Shown: positions 35,011 through 47,789 of the stretch, one piece after another
Numbering within the stretch: position 1 is the first letter of the stretch
How the letters are laid out: each line of letters starts with the position of its first letter
The notes under the pieces: model-generated
Told to the model about the DNA's origin: nothing
The model's input: only the letters and a program-made list of their open reading frames with translations
The model's database searches: none
Position numbers and translations under genes: made by a program
Assembly: GCA_006176705.1 (NCBI GenBank)
Contig: QRFJ01000769.1
Coordinates: 245,708 to 309,707 of the forward strand
From: Cocos nucifera
Taxonomy: Eukaryota > Streptophyta > Magnoliopsida > Arecales > Arecaceae
Length of the DNA stretch: 64,000 nt
Reading direction: 5' to 3'

Positions 35011-36191
35011 ATGCTCGTTATTGAGTCTAACCTTACGGTTTCTTCTGCACTAGTGGTGCTTGACTCTGGTTCAGTCTCATCTGTGCACTTCCATGCAGGG
35101 TCTTGAGGATAGCAGGAGGCTGAGGGATGGAGACATGATCCTATGCTCGATAATGGAGCAAGAGTTGCTGCAGTGGCAGTAGGAATATACCCTCTCGTTT
35201 ACCAATCTGGTTTAAACTTATTTTGAAGACTGTTATTATGTTGCCTGTACAGCTAGCAGGAATTTGATTTCTATTTCATGCTTAGCACTAGAAGGCTATG
35301 TGATTACCTTCTTTAAGGACCATTGTAACATTCTTTATGAAAGAAATAAAATTGCAAATGGTTTTCCTTATTAATGATCTTTATCAGCTACATATTGATG
35401 TATCTATTCTAACTATCGAGCAAAACATGAATGCCAAATGACCTAGGGATAGTCCAAATGATAGATATCTATGGCACCTGAGATTAGGTCATATAGCAGA
35501 AGATAGGATCAACAAATTGGAGAAAAATGGGCTATTGAGTCCATTGACTTTCGAGTCATATCCAACTTGTGAATCTTGTCTTCAAGGCAAAATGACTAAA
35601 CTCCCTTTTGTTGGACATGGGGAGAGGGCCACAGATCTCCTTGCCCTAGTACATACTGATGTGTGCGGCCCATTTGATGTGCCGGCTAGAGGCAATTTTG
35701 TCTACTTCATTACCTTTATCCGATGATCTATCTAGGTATGGGTATGTGTATCTTATGAGACACAAGTCTGAAGCTTTTGAAAAGTTCAAAGAATTCAGAC
35801 ATGAAGTAGAAAAATAAACTGAAAAACCCATTAAGGTTCTTCGATCAGATCGAGGAGGTGAATACCTTAGCCAGAAATTCCTAGACTATCTCAAGAAAAA
35901 TGGCATAGTCTCTCAATGGACTCCACCAGGAACACCTCAACTCAACGGGTTTCAGAATGGAGAAATCGGACTCTATTGGATATGGTCCGATCCATGATGA
36001 GCTTCACAGACCTCCCTGATTTTCTTTGGGGACACTCATTGTTAACTTCAATTTATCTACTGAATAGGGTTCCCTCTAAAATCATTCCTACCACACCGTA
36101 TGAGATATGGCATGGTAAGAAACCAAGTCTGAGTCATCTCAGAATTTGGGGTTGTCCGCTCATGTCAAAAGACAACAAGCGGACAAGTTAG
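35011..36191 (+). pseudogene. Copia-I protease and integrase, second copy (B') and continuation
   Basis: Protease motif (LDSGS) near 35060 with frame breaks. Zinc region and integrase start (CESCLQGKM, HTDVCGP) in 35517-35726. The same TAA stop as in B follows at about 35815. The integrase C-terminal part is open in 35916-36191, with the catalytic-Glu region, FLWGHSLLTSIYLLNRVPSK and LSHLRIWGC. Up to about 36018 this repeats what lies left of the N run. From 36019 it is the only forward copy in the window, so it is probably the true continuation of element B. Confidence 0.85.
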
Positions 36192-37558
36192 AGTTTAGGT
36201 CCTTCAGAGCTCGATTCATAGGATATCCTAAAGAGTCATTAGGATACTATTTCTACATTCCAGAAGACCACAATGTGATTGTGAGTCGACATGCCATCTT
36301 TCTTGAAAAATAGTTTATTCAAGATAGCGGCATTGGAAAGCAGATCAAGCTTGATGAGAAAGTCTCACAAGTACAACGAGCTAAGGACCAATTGGAACCA
36401 AATCAGGTTGAGCCAATAAGAACACTACCTCCTCCACCTCGTAGATCGGAAAGAGTTTTCCATCCCCCTGAAAGATACTTAGGTATTATTTCAGAGGAAG
36501 TAGAGAAAATGTTCCTCATAGGTAATGGTGCTCATGGTGATGATCCCAAAACCTACAACGAGGCGATATCAGATATCGACTCCGAGAAATGGCTAGAGGC
36601 AATGCAGTCAGAAATTGACTCGATGCACTCAAACCAAGTCTGGACCTTGGTAGATCCACCAGAAGGTATAGTACCTATTGGGTGTAAATGGATCTTCAAG
36701 AGAAAGATTGGTGCAGATGGGAATGTGGAGACATTCAAGGCTAGACTAGTGGCAAAAGGTTATAGTCAATGCGAAGGCATTGACTATCAGGATACCTTTT
36801 CTCCAGTGGCTATGCTAAAATCCATCCGCACATTGCTTGCCATTGCAGCCTATTTCGATTATGAAATATGGCAAATGGACGTGAAAATGGCATTCTTAAA
36901 TGGATATCTTGAGGAAGATATCTATATGGAACAGCCGCTAGGTTTCACATCCAGTGATACTGATCACAAGGTTTGCAAGCTGCAAAGGTCCATATATGGA
37001 CTTAAGCAAGCATCTCGGAGCTGGAACACTCATTTCAATGATGTGATCAAAATGTTTGGTTTCATCAAAAATGAAGAGGAACCATGTGTTTTCAAAAAGG
37101 TCAGTGGGAGCGCTGTTGTCTTCCTCGTATTGTACGTGGATGACATCCTCCTTATTGGGAATGATATTCCCATGTTGACGACAGTCAAAATATGGTTGTC
37201 CAAGGAATTCTCCATGAAAGACCTAGGTGAAGCATCCTTTATTCTAGGAATTAAGGTCTATAGGGATAGACCGAATAGGATGCTAGGACTTTCACAGAAG
37301 ATGTACATAGAGGAAGTACTAAAGAGGTTTAGTATGGAAAACTCTAAGAGGGGATTAATACCCTTCAGACATGGTATTCATCTTTCCAAGAAGATGTGCC
37401 CTAGCACACCTGAGGAAATAGAATGCATGAGCAAGATCCCTTATGCTTCTGCAATAGGGAGCCTCATGTATGCCATGCTATGTACACGACCTGATATAGC
37501 CCATGCTGTGAGTGTCACAAGCAGATATCAGTCAAATCCAGGTGAAGAACACTGAACT
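36192..37558 (+). pseudogene. Copia-I reverse transcriptase, element B
   Basis: RVT_2-type RT. The longest open frame is 36392-37555 (387 aa), starting within the integrase-RT linker. Catalytic Asp in QMDVKMAFLNG at residue 163. The YVDD box (YVDDILLIGN) at residues 248-251 is intact. MKDLGEASFILGI and YASAIGSLMYAMLCTRPDI follow. The frame ends at a TGA (37553-37555) where the family normally has Trp, and then continues in register into RNase H. A stop also precedes 36392. This is the best-preserved enzyme domain of the copia elements here. Confidence 0.92.
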
Positions 37559-38114
37559 TCTGTGAAATGTATCCTTAAGTACTTAAGAAGAACTAAGGAT
37601 ATGATGTTGGTCTTTGGTAATGGAGAACTCCAAGTCCAGGGATACACAGACTCGGATTTCATGTCCGATGTAGATGATCGAAAGTCGACATCTGGGAGTC
37701 TGTTTGTGTGCAATGGTGGTGCTGTCAGCTGGAAGAGTTCCAAGCAAATTGTGATAGCAGATTCCACCATGGAAGCAGAATATATCGCTGCATCAGAGGC
37801 TGCGAAGGAAGCATTCTGGTATAAGAAGTTTGCTGTAGAAATTGGAGTAATGCCATCAGATGCCATTCCTCTGTACTGCGACAACAATGGCGCCATAGCC
37901 CTTGCTAAGGAGCCGAGGTCTCATCCAGAAATCCAAGCACATTGAGCGGCGATACCACCTCATCCGCGATTACCTCGAGAAGGGTTACGTCGAGGTCAAG
38001 AGAGTCAACTCCACAGACAATGTGGCAGACCCACTTACAAAGCCGTTGGGACAACAAAAATTCAAAGCCCACCTTGAGAAGATGGGACTTAGACTTGTAG
38101 CCAATTGGCTTTAG
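37559..38114 (+). pseudogene. Copia-I RNase H, element B
   Basis: Copia-type RNase H, which removes template RNA during reverse transcription. 37562-37945 carries the acidic residues in GYTDSDFMSD, MEAEYIAASEA and LYCDNNGAIALA. One frameshift near 37905-37925 moves the rest to 37902-38114, which ends with VKRVNSTDNVADPLTKPL and the natural C-terminus. The PPT and LTR follow within 15 bp. Confidence 0.9.
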
Positions 38115-38128
38115 GACAAGTGGAAGAT
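38115..38128 (+). promoter_or_regulatory. Polypurine tract of Copia-I B
   Basis: GACAAGTGGAAGAT directly before the 3' LTR. It is the expected plus-strand primer site. Confidence 0.8.
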
Positions 38129-40408
38129 TGTTAGATATATGTGCCCTAGAAGCCAGAATTGGCTGACACTTGTAATACACTTCTAGGGGCAAAATTATAA
38201 TTTTGACTAAAATCAATAAAATGGGTTATTTTCTATCACATATGTGTATTTAGTGTCTGTGATACATCCTTTGAGTTAATGGTAATGATAATTCATATTT
38301 TCAAGAGTTGAAAATTTAAGACATGAATAATCATTATTAACTCATAAAATGCTCCCGACCATAGGATCATCACGAGGATGGTGATTGATCCGAAAGGTTG
38401 GTGTACAATCGCTTCTCTTTAGTAGATGAGTCTTGAGTCTACGGTGTGGAGACATCGGAGTGAGAGTACAGGTACTCGTTAGAGAATGAGGGCACTGAGC
38501 ATGACCACCTCGAGTAGTCATTAGGAAGTCTACCTTCTCGTCAATGACTGACTCGATGCTGTAGTAGTGTGTCTGGTTCTTTGACCTGAGGTGCATCGGT
38601 AGTTCACCTTGAGGGTGTTATAGTTTGACTACACCATTACTCGATCTCCTAGCCATTCGAAACCCTGAGGTGTATGTTGGCTATAGCATGTTCATTGTAG
38701 AAACTGGATTGCATCAAGATGGAATCTATCTACCTCGGTGGTAGAGGAGCAACCCTATGATGATCATGAGAATCAAGTCCAGAAGCCCATGGCCATGGCA
38801 GAGTGAAATAATAGAAAGAGTTTCTATTTAGGTTTTCATATCGAACTTGAATCGAATGATTACATCATATGACAGAAACTAGGGTTTGACGAGTTCACCT
38901 TAACCCTAATCTGATCGAGGCTCAAGATAGAAGAACTTAATCACATAGGTAGCTGCACCAAGAGGTTCACATTCAGCTCTGATGGGTTGCCACCATATAC
39001 TGCTAGGTGTCACTGGTGGATTTTGGGAGCAATTAGAATGATTTAGATGATCGATCATTCTAGCTGTTCGAATCAGAAGAGTTCTGATCCATCGAAAGGA
39101 GTTTCGATGATGTCGATGATAGAGATCATGACATATCCCATTACCATACAGAACTGAACCTAACTGGATCACACAAACAAGGATTTGAATCTGGTGATCA
39201 TCAATTGAACTAATCCAGTTCAATTGATCTGAATGAGATTCAATTAGGTTCAAGAAAATCGTGCTAGCACTCGATTGAACCTAACGTTCTTCTTTTACTA
39301 TCATAAATAGTTGTCCTGACTGAGCCAAAGGAGTTTGTGCTCAATCAGAGGCCTTCACTTGGTTTGACTAGAGCTCGTTCAGGTTAGAAAAGGGTTGTCT
39401 TATTTTGTAAGACAATACCTGCCATTTTTGGTCACCTACCATTTCTCGTCCTTTGACTTTGGTCAAAAGTTGACCTTTGACTGGTCAAATATTGACCATT
39501 GACACTTTGACTTCTGTCCACGTGTCATGCACCTATTGGAGACTGGTGGGGGCTTATCCCCTTGCCAGAACCTGACAAAGTGGAGGGCGCACGCCACCCT
39601 TGGCGTGTGTCCAAGTTGGAGGCACCCAGGAGTGCCTGTTGAACAGGGACTCCATCTCCTTTTTGGATTCCAATTAGACTCCTCCTAAGAACCAAGTTTG
39701 ACTGATCTTAGGTGCCATCTAAGGAGGAATCCAAGGGACTCTATTCCCACCAATCAGATTTAGATCTGATTTCACAAAGGGTTGTGATTGGTTGGGAAGA
39801 AGAGGAGTTGGATCATGCATAGTCTATAAATATGACCCTGCGCCCAACTTAAGGAGTATCTGAAATTGAATTGAGAATTCTCCACGCCCCATGATTGGTT
39901 CTCTCCTCCTCCACGCCAAGCCCATCTTCTCCCTCTCCTCTCCATGCCCAAAGTGGTTTGGAATCCAAGTTGGTGCAATCCAGACGAGAGAAAGACGACA
40001 GAAAGCTAGAAGGCTGCGCTGCTGCAAAGGACAACTACTGATCTTCGAAAGGTGTTTTGAAGATCCTCCAAATTAGATCTAGATCTAATTTTTGGAGACA
40101 TGATAGAGAAGAAAAGAATTTCTAGATCTAGCCTGAGTGGATACTGGTAGAGGCCAGGCACTTGCATGACTAGATCCAAAATCTTCCGCTGCTTACAAGA
40201 TCATCAACGGGTAATAGGATTACCCTACGTTAAGGTAAATAAAATTTAATTTAATTTATTTAAATTTATTTTAATTATTAAAATAATAAAGATTAGATCT
40301 AAATCATTCCAGATCTTATTTGGATCAAAAAATTTATTTTTTGAAATATATCTCTTGATCCGATCAGATCTGAACGAATCTAGTCCGAAAAATCAGGATT
40401 TTTCTTCA
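38129..40408 (+). repeat. Copia-I 3' LTR, element B
   Basis: 2280 bp, TGTTAGATAT...TTCTTCA. It includes the 69 bp lost from the 5' LTR. TATA box at 39825-39832 and W-box cluster at about 39450-39520. Immediately followed by target duplication CAGGT. Confidence 0.95.
39825..39832 (+). promoter_or_regulatory. TATA box of Copia-I 3' LTR (B)
   Basis: TATAAATA, at the same LTR position as 13946-13953. Confidence 0.72.
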
Positions 40409-40413
40409 CAGGT
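40409..40413 (+). repeat. Target-site duplication CAGGT, right copy (B)
   Basis: Pairs with 12313-12317. Confidence 0.92.
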
Positions 40414-41365
40414 AAGCTCGATCAGTGGAAGGATCTACCGGGCTTGCCTTAGACATCATCAAAAATGGCTAGGTAAGCTGGCTGCCAATTAAAAACCACT
40501 GATCTGATTTACCTTAGACATCAACTAGTTTAATTAGTTTCAATTAGATCAACCTAATAGTTCGTGCTAGACCGCATAGCCAAGAATCAAGTCCATCTTG
40601 GGACTTATTAAAGACATGGACTTGACTAACTACAACTATTGTAATTGATCTAGAGAATTCTTGACCTAATTTAAGATAATAATTGATTAGATTTAGTCAA
40701 TTCTCTAATTAAGTTCATTCTTTAATCTAACCTTAGGTCTAACCCAATTAATGGACCTAATCTCCACTAATCTATTTAACCCAATGTGTTATGATTTGTG
40801 TCTTAGAATCTTCAATTCACAATCTTAGATCCTAATCAATCAACTTCTTAATTCAATTAAGTTTTGGGCTGAGGGTTGGGGTTTGGCTTTTCAAAAATGA
40901 TTTTCATATTTGTAAAATATTTTTACAATATGGTTCTATCAATCAAGTTGAATGTTTGATTCATAATCAATATATAAGTAAAATAAATATAAAACTACTT
41001 TAGATCTAATCTAAATAGGTTCATGTAATTGAAATAGTTTCAATAATAATCAATCATAAATCTTCTTTGATCAAATCTAATATATTTATGATGATTAAAA
41101 TTAGATTAAAATATTTTTAATCAGATCATAAAATCTTATAGATCTAATCTAAAATTTAATGATCAATATTTTAGATCAGCACGTACTAGGACAACCTATT
41201 CACTATAAGGGATAAATCTTACAATAGGACAATCTTTTGGCAGTCCATGCAATATAAAATATTTTATTTTATTTTTTTAATTTTATATTTAATAATTAAA
41301 TTATAAATTAGATCTAATCTAAGAAATAATCTAGACATGCATAAAAATTATGTAATAAGAACCTA
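40414..41365 (-). other. Copia-II leader, distal part (C1)
   Basis: Continuation of the C1 leader from 12317. It is non-coding and AT-rich. The first part (40409-40522) is the shared leader module in the Copia-II sense. No gene seen. Confidence 0.82.
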
Positions 41366-41380
41366 GGCTCTGATACCAAT
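41366..41380 (-). promoter_or_regulatory. Primer-binding site, initiator-Met tRNA (C1)
   Basis: On the minus strand reads ATTGGTATCAGAGCC next to the LTR end. It is an exact TGGTATCAGAGCC match to the initiator-Met tRNA PBS. Confidence 0.93.
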
Positions 41381-43638
41381 TGAAGGAACCAGATCTAGGA
41401 TTTTATAGGTAGATCTTGAAACTTTTTCAAGATCTTGCAGTGGAAGACTTAAATAAATCTAAAATTTATTTAAATAATCATATAAATACCTATATCTTAG
41501 ATTTATTATATGATTAAGGTATGATATTAAATAAAAAATTAAAATCAAATAAGAAAGAAAAAGATTGATCAAATCAACCTAGATCTACACTACATCAAAT
41601 GCAGGTATAAAGTTTATAGATCAGATCTATTACCTGAGCAAGTTTAGATGTTCTAACTTGCTGATCTAGGCTTGAGGATGAAGTCATGAGCCACACATGC
41701 ATCCAACCTCTAGGAGTCATCGACACGAGCCTACAATCTCTAATCTGAAGTTCGATGTAGGAAATCAGCACAGCATGCTAGTACTATGCTGATCCTTCTT
41801 CGACGGTCAATCCGATGCTTTCTTCTTTAAAATTTGAACTCTCTAAAATATGAGAAGAAAGATGAGAGTTTGTTGATCTAAGACTCTCTCAAAAAAATCT
41901 CAAAGGAAAGGAGGAGAGAATGAAAATAAAACAGCTCTAGAAGAAAACCCTCTTCTTCTTCTCTTTTCTCTCACCTAGACACCTAGCTTGATGCCTATGG
42001 AACCCCCAGACCCAAGGATCCTCTTCCTCTAATTTTCTGGACACCCCAAACCTCTCCCAAAGCTCTGTATTTCATGAATAAATTAGAATAAAATTCATCC
42101 AATAAATGGGGAAAAAGAAGAGTCCAAGTTAGGTCAAATTTCTAGATTAGGAATATCCAAACATAGGAAGTTGTTGGGGCGCCCAACTCTTGGGCACCTC
42201 CTCTACAATTTTTGGCATGGACCAGAAAGGGAGGGCACCAAGAAAAGGAGATTATTTTCATGGAATAATAGAAGAATTAATTAAAAGAGAGGGTGGCATT
42301 CAAGGAAAGATGTTTTGGTCAACAAGGATTCTATCTCATAGAATCCTAAGCAAAACCAATTGCTCCTTTGACTTGGCCTTCCACCTAACTTCCAAATATG
42401 ACTTGAAGAGAGAGAGGGGGCATGAAAATTAGGAAGAAAGGGATTTTTCATAAAAAATACCTATAAAATAGATATGGAGGGTGTTGGGACCAAGATGGTG
42501 CAAGGAGATAGGGAGTCCTAGTATGACTAGGACTCCTATTTTGACTTGGTCAAACAAGATCTTTTAATCAAATAAAATTAAAATTAAATAAATCTAATTA
42601 AATAAGATCCTAACCTATTTAAAAACTTAATTAAATCATATTAAATTAGATTTAATTTTAATTTTTTTAATCAAATTAGAAAATTGAGTTAATCCGAGTC
42701 CTAATTAGACTAGGACTAGTTCTTCCTTGCACTTGACTTATCCAATAAACCAATTGAACTTGATCTAATCAAGTCCAAACTAAATCTAATTAAATAATAT
42801 TTAATTAGAATTAATTTTAACCTATTGACTTAATCAAATTAAGCTACTTAGCAATCCAATTGCTAATCGATCCTCCTGCAACACTTGCAGTTGGTTAAAC
42901 ATCAAATGTATTGATTGTTTAACCCTAGAACGATTCTTAATCATTGATCAACCATCTGATCAGATCACAAGCTCTAATGTATGTGACCTCATAGATTCAA
43001 ACCTAAGTTGGTAGTATAAAAATAAATTTTTGTACTAATCAAAATAACCATCTAGCAATGAAGATGCAACGGTCGGATAGGTCGAAGGTGTAGAACACCA
43101 TCCTTAGAATCCATGCTGATATAGTTTTCATAATTCATCCTCTTGACCATAATGCTCATAAGACACATCAAAGTTCAACTATCAACTCTGATCAGATTGT
43201 CCATATTGTATTTCAATATACCAAATTTATCTGATGGATTATCCTAGCTATGGTTTTGCTATATTGAAATACAGCGATACATTCTTCTCTAACTCTTGGA
43301 GTGGTCAATTCCATCTTGATCACACTCCAACATTGTAAGTACTTAACTATGCCCTGAAGCCTTCCATTGCTGAATTAGAAATTCAGTAAGTTTGGTATCT
43401 AAGCATAGTGAGTTGCTTGTAAGTCATTGACATAATCTCAGGTCTAAGGGATACTTATACCTATATCCCATCAGAGACATTCTCGATAGCAGAATGCTCT
43501 AAAGTTGGTCACGTTCAATGATGATGTACCGATACATCTCATCTGTATGCCATACCAATATCTCCACATACCTTAATTAAGAGGACAACCAACCTATATG
43601 GTATATAGCGATCTATGCTCGATAGACACTGTCGTCCT
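41381..43638 (-). repeat. Copia-II 5' LTR, element C1 (broken by D2)
   Basis: Minus-strand LTR ending CCTTCA at 41381. It matches the 3' LTR at 5334-7554. It is interrupted after GTCCT (43634-43638), where the D2 5' LTR begins. Its remaining 231 bp are found only at 32727-32957. The antisense frame at 42190-42432 has no recognisable domain. Confidence 0.92.
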
Positions 43639-45514
43639 TGATAAGTGATAAAAATATACTAATAAAAGTATTAAATTATAAAATAAATTAAACTATTTCT
43701 TTAGAAATTAATATTTTTATTAATTTAATGTAGGAAAGAAGTCTACCAATGTGAAGATCTTATTTTTTTGATTCAGATGAAATAAATTTCAGGCAAAACG
43801 GACTTCAAACGAGCTCGAAATTGAATTTCAAAAAAAAATAAATCAGTCTGATTCAAACTGGTTCAGAAAAACCGGCTCAGCAGATCGTCCAGTTTGACCG
43901 CACCAGCAGACCAATCCACTGACATAGTGCTGACGGTAGGCTGACGTTAGCATTTTTTGTAGTGCACAGTGGATCGACTTGAGGGCATTTTGGAAATTTT
44001 ACATGAAGAATTGCGCTCCAATTGGCTGAAGAATGTGACGGTCCACACAACACCGAGCTCGCGCATGGTCTATAGAGGGTAATTTGGGAATTTTATTTGA
44101 TCCGATAGGTGCCTTTTATTGAGATTTGATCGGACGTTCGACATGCATGCACTGATGAAAGCATCCGTAGCTCCCGATCGAGATCCAATGGCTGAGATTC
44201 ATCCTGATGTTAAACCAAGATCAGAAGCCTTCATTGTGAGTGATCTGATGGCCCAGATTCAATCCAACGAGAGATCCAATGGCTGGCATGAATTTCGACT
44301 TGATTTGGAAAATTTTAAAGGGTTTTTAAGTGATTTTTGGACCGTTTGATCAACATCCAACGATCAAAATCATCTAAAATCCTAATTTGAGTTGTTTTAA
44401 GAGTTCTAAACCTAATTTCAAGAGGATTTTGGTGGAAAATCAATCTCTTAGCCTATAAAAATAGAGGACCTGTTGTTGTCGTAAAAAAAAAGTTAGAAAG
44501 AAAGAGAAAAAAGTCAGAGAGAGAGAGAGAAAAAAAGAGAAAGGAAGTCAGAGAAATAAAAAAAAAGAAGAGAAAGAGAGGAGAGGGGTAGAAAGAGAAG
44601 TGAGATTTTTGAGAGAAAGAAAAGGGTTTTTAATTTTTTTCTTCCGATAATTAGAATATTAATCAAGGTGCTTCTTCTTCTTCACCAAGTTCTCCACACT
44701 AAGAGCGACGGACAATCAATTTCAGCAATCAAATCGTCTAATTTCTTTATACGTTTTATTTTATTTGTTATTTTTGAACTTATTATCATGAACTAAATTT
44801 TCTTTTACTAAGGCTAAGATATAGCCACTTTTTTGATGCAATATTCAGTATGATTTATTTTTAATTTTAAATTTTATTCATGAGGAGTATATAAATTTGA
44901 TCTTAATGCTTTTAGATTATCGGCCATCTTGTAATTGATCCGATGAACATAGATGTTACAGACCAAGTACATCTATATTATTGCTTCTTGATTATATACC
45001 TTGTATTATGAATCAAATTAGAATTCATATGCATGCAGAAATTTTAGTGCGCTTTGGACGCAGCGTATTTTAATTAGAGGGTTTCACAAAACTTAATACA
45101 TTAATATTTATTTAAATTACACCAAGATCAAAGGGTAATTAATAAATATTGATAGTTTTGCTATGCCTAGACCAAAGGTAGTGAATGAATTAGGAGACTC
45201 CACCATCACATGAAATAAAATTAATCTAATAATCTGAATATTGTATTGACTGAGTTGGTGAACCGTTTGCTTTAGTAACCCATTATTCTTAAGTTTTAAA
45301 CCCTAATAATTACACTCTTTCTATTTTCTTAAAATTTTTAATTATTTCTTTATTTTGTTCTTTAATTTCTTATTCTCATAAATCGGTCTTCTAAATAAAG
45401 CATAGGAAAGAGCTTTTTAGTACTTATTTTCCAATCCTCTAGAATAATACTCTACTTATTCACTTTATTACTTGACCGATTGGTGCACTTGCCATAGCTA
45501 TAGATTAACACTCA
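43639..45514 (+). repeat. Gypsy-III 5' LTR, D2
   Basis: About 1876 bp, starting TGATAAGTGATAAAAATA. The exact end is uncertain by a few bases (CACTCA at 45514). TATA box at 44454-44461, then a GA-rich tract at 44490-44605. Clearly diverged from the 3' LTRs at 30878 and 60167. The frame at 44119-44349 lies in the motif-rich part of the LTR and looks fortuitous. Confidence 0.9.
44454..44461 (+). promoter_or_regulatory. TATA box of Gypsy-III 5' LTR (D2)
   Basis: TATAAAAA, with counterpart 31646-31653 in D1. In the D2 3' LTR the site is degraded (TTTAAAAA near 60995). Confidence 0.7.
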
Positions 45515-45635
45515 TGAGGTTTTTGGTGTCGTTGCCAGAGATTGTGTCTAAAATAATATTAAAATTTTGATCCTAGCTTTACTTTAGAATTTTATTTTTA
45601 ATTTTTATTATTTTTTTAAAAAATTTGTTCAGTGC
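45515..45635 (+). promoter_or_regulatory. Gypsy-III PBS region and short leader (D2)
   Basis: TTTTTGGTGTCGTTGCCAGA near 45521-45540 resembles the tRNA-Asp PBS of Gypsy-IV (TGGCGCCGTTGCCGGG) with several mismatches. The leader to the gag ATG is only about 120 bp, against about 1.07 kb in Gypsy-IV. Confidence 0.65.
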
Positions 45636-46186
45636 ATGACACATACTGGACATAGTAACTTACTACCTTTAGATCCAGAAATTGAAAGGACCATTAGAAG
45701 ACTACAACAAGAAAGAAACATGGCAGCTGAAGATCCTAACGACATCAATCTAGGATTAGATATGGTGACCGAAGGACAACATGAAGCTATTCGACTAGTA
45801 CATCATCCATTAAATGATTACATCACACCATCTGTAGCCGTTGCAGCTTCGAGCATCAAGAGACCGCTTGTACGAGTAAACAACTTCGAAATAAAATCGA
45901 TGATGATCCAGATGATTCAATCAACTATCCAATTCAGTGGACACATGCATGATGATCCGAATGCCCATATTTCTAATTTTCTTGAACTTTGTGATACTTT
46001 TAAAATTAATGGGGTGTCAGATGATGCTATTAGATTAAGATTATTTTCTTTCTCTTTATGGGACAAAGCTAAGCATTGGCTTCAGTCTCTTCCTACAGGT
46101 TCTATCATAACTTGGGAGGTCCTATCCCAAAAATTTTTAGCTAAGTACTTTCCACCTTCCAAGACTGCCAAGATGCACAACGATAT
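45636..46186 (+). pseudogene. Gypsy-III gag (5' part), D2
   Basis: The N-terminal part of an Athila-like Retrotrans_gag protein, starting at ATG 45636 (MTHTGHSNLLPL). It is open without a break to the E2 insertion. The conserved core DDAIRLRLFSFSLWDKAKHWLQSLP and the SQKFLAKYFPPSKTAKM block are present. Family members continue directly with the LYEAWEHFKELLRRC helix, which here lies at 57290 after E2. The insertion within a codon near the Asn-Asp-Ile residues inactivates the gene. The related Gypsy-IV gag is clearly homologous but distinct. Confidence 0.92.
46182..46186 (+). repeat. Target-site duplication GATAT, left copy (E2)
   Basis: Pairs with 57260-57264 directly after the E2 3' LTR. 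The E1 copy also ends in GATAT (27958-27962). Confidence 0.93.
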
Positions 46187-47783
46187 TGATAAGTACAATA
46201 AAAGTATTAATTTATCAATTAATATTAAAAATTAATAATCAATTTATATATAATTTTTAAGAAATTCATATTTTCATTAATTAAAAAAATTAATTAAAAA
46301 ATAATAAAAATTAAAAAATAAAATTTTATTATTAATCGAAAGAGCTCATTTTTTTGATCACAATAAAATAAATTTCAAGTAAAACGGAGATAAAATGGAA
46401 AAGATATAAATTTTTAAAGATATAAAATAAATAAAAATTAAATAAAAAAAAAGAAAATGGCTCAACCGGCTCCGTAAGCCGAGCCACCAAGCCAAGCCAA
46501 GCCATCAAAGCCGACTCAGCCGTTGAAGCCATCAGTCCGGTCTACGATCCAGGCGTGGACCGCCAGCTCAGCAAAAACCGACGAATCAGAGATCGCCACG
46601 TGGCGGACCTAGACCCTTAAAGGGTCTACAAAAATTTATCGCGGCTCACAGGGCAATCTGGTCATTTCACTCGGTGACAGAAGCGTTGATTGGTTGCGGT
46701 GTGCGGTGCGGCCGGTCTACGCGGTCCATGGGAACAGTGATTGCGCGATCGGACGGCTGCGGTTGATTGCGGTTAAGATCGGACGGTCAGCATTTTTTTC
46801 GATTGCCAATTTCACTCGGATCACCATCGGATGGCAGCGCCTGATTCCAGCTTCGATCCGACGGTCCAGAATGCTCCCGACGGTGATCAGGACTCCCGAA
46901 GCATGATTTGCGGCCAGATTTCCTCGATCAAGCGCGATCGGACGGCCAGAATTTAATCCGACCTGATCTGGGCTGATAGGCATCCGATTTTGATGATTTT
47001 TGAACCGTTGGATTCCTATTGAATAGCCAGATTTTACCAGATTTACCAGAGTCATAACAGAGTTATTTTTATTCAAATTTTATTCAAATTTTTATGATTA
47101 CAAAGGCAATTAGTCCCATATTGCTTTTAGAAATAAATATCTACCTCTTCTAGCTCTATAAAAAGGATCCTAAGCCTCTAAGAAAGGGAGGAGGGTTGGA
47201 AGGGAAGCTAAGGTATAGGGTGGAAGTCCAAGCTCTGGATTAAAGGTTGCTTCAAAGCTACGGTGCTGAGAAGAAGAGCCGGTCTTCTACGCCATCTTCA
47301 TGCCTACGCTGATCTGCGATCTCCATCTAGTTCTTTTTCCTTTAATTTCTTGTATTAAAATTCTAAATTTTCTTTAATTTCTTGTATTTAAATTCTGCAT
47401 CTTAGTTTTAAATTTAATAAAGAAAGTTTCATTATTCTTTTCAATTCTAGCTCTTTAAATTATTTGTTCTTTATTGCTTTTTAATTTTACTATAAGTAGT
47501 TGCTAAGATCTAAATAGTAGATCTTAGTATCAAATTTATTTTTGCATAATTTAAATTCTATTTTTATTTATAGATCTATTTTTCAACTTTAATTTTTTAA
47601 AAAAATCCTTTCTTTCTTTTCTTAAAAAAAAAAAATCAAAGATTTTAGAAATAAATCATTGCCTCTCTGTGGATTCGACCCGACTCACCACTTTCTTCAT
47701 AATTTTTAGTTAATTTAAAAAGTAAAGAGTCGGATTTAAATTGATAAACACGGTGTCTTAACGACAGCATCGTGTCCCTATCA
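46187..47783 (+). repeat. Gypsy-IV 5' LTR, E2
   Basis: 1597 bp, TGATAAGTACAATAAAAG...CCCTATCA. TATA box at 47157-47164. GATCNGACGG motifs lie at about 46750-46940. Frames seen on either strand in this part are short and have no domain. Confidence 0.94.
47157..47164 (+). promoter_or_regulatory. TATA box of Gypsy-IV 5' LTR (E2)
   Basis: TATAAAAA followed by GGATCC, conserved in all three Gypsy-IV LTRs. Confidence 0.75.
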
Positions 47784-47789
47784 AGTTTT

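Larger units (their letters stand above)
12318..40408 (+). mobile_element. Copia-I element B (as assembled, with foreign insert)
   Basis: A plus-strand copia element with a 5' LTR (12318-14532), PBS, leader, gag, protease and integrase up to 18259. From about 36019 integrase, RT, RNase H, PPT and the 3' LTR (38129-40408) continue. Matching CAGGT target duplications show that the two ends belong to one insertion into C1. The 18260-36018 stretch is foreign or duplicated and begins with an N run. Without it the element would be about 10.3 kb. Confidence 0.9.

Noticed and set aside
44119..44349. 76-aa frame in the D2 5' LTR
   Set aside because: Lies in the motif array of the LTR and is not kept in the other two Gypsy-III LTRs.
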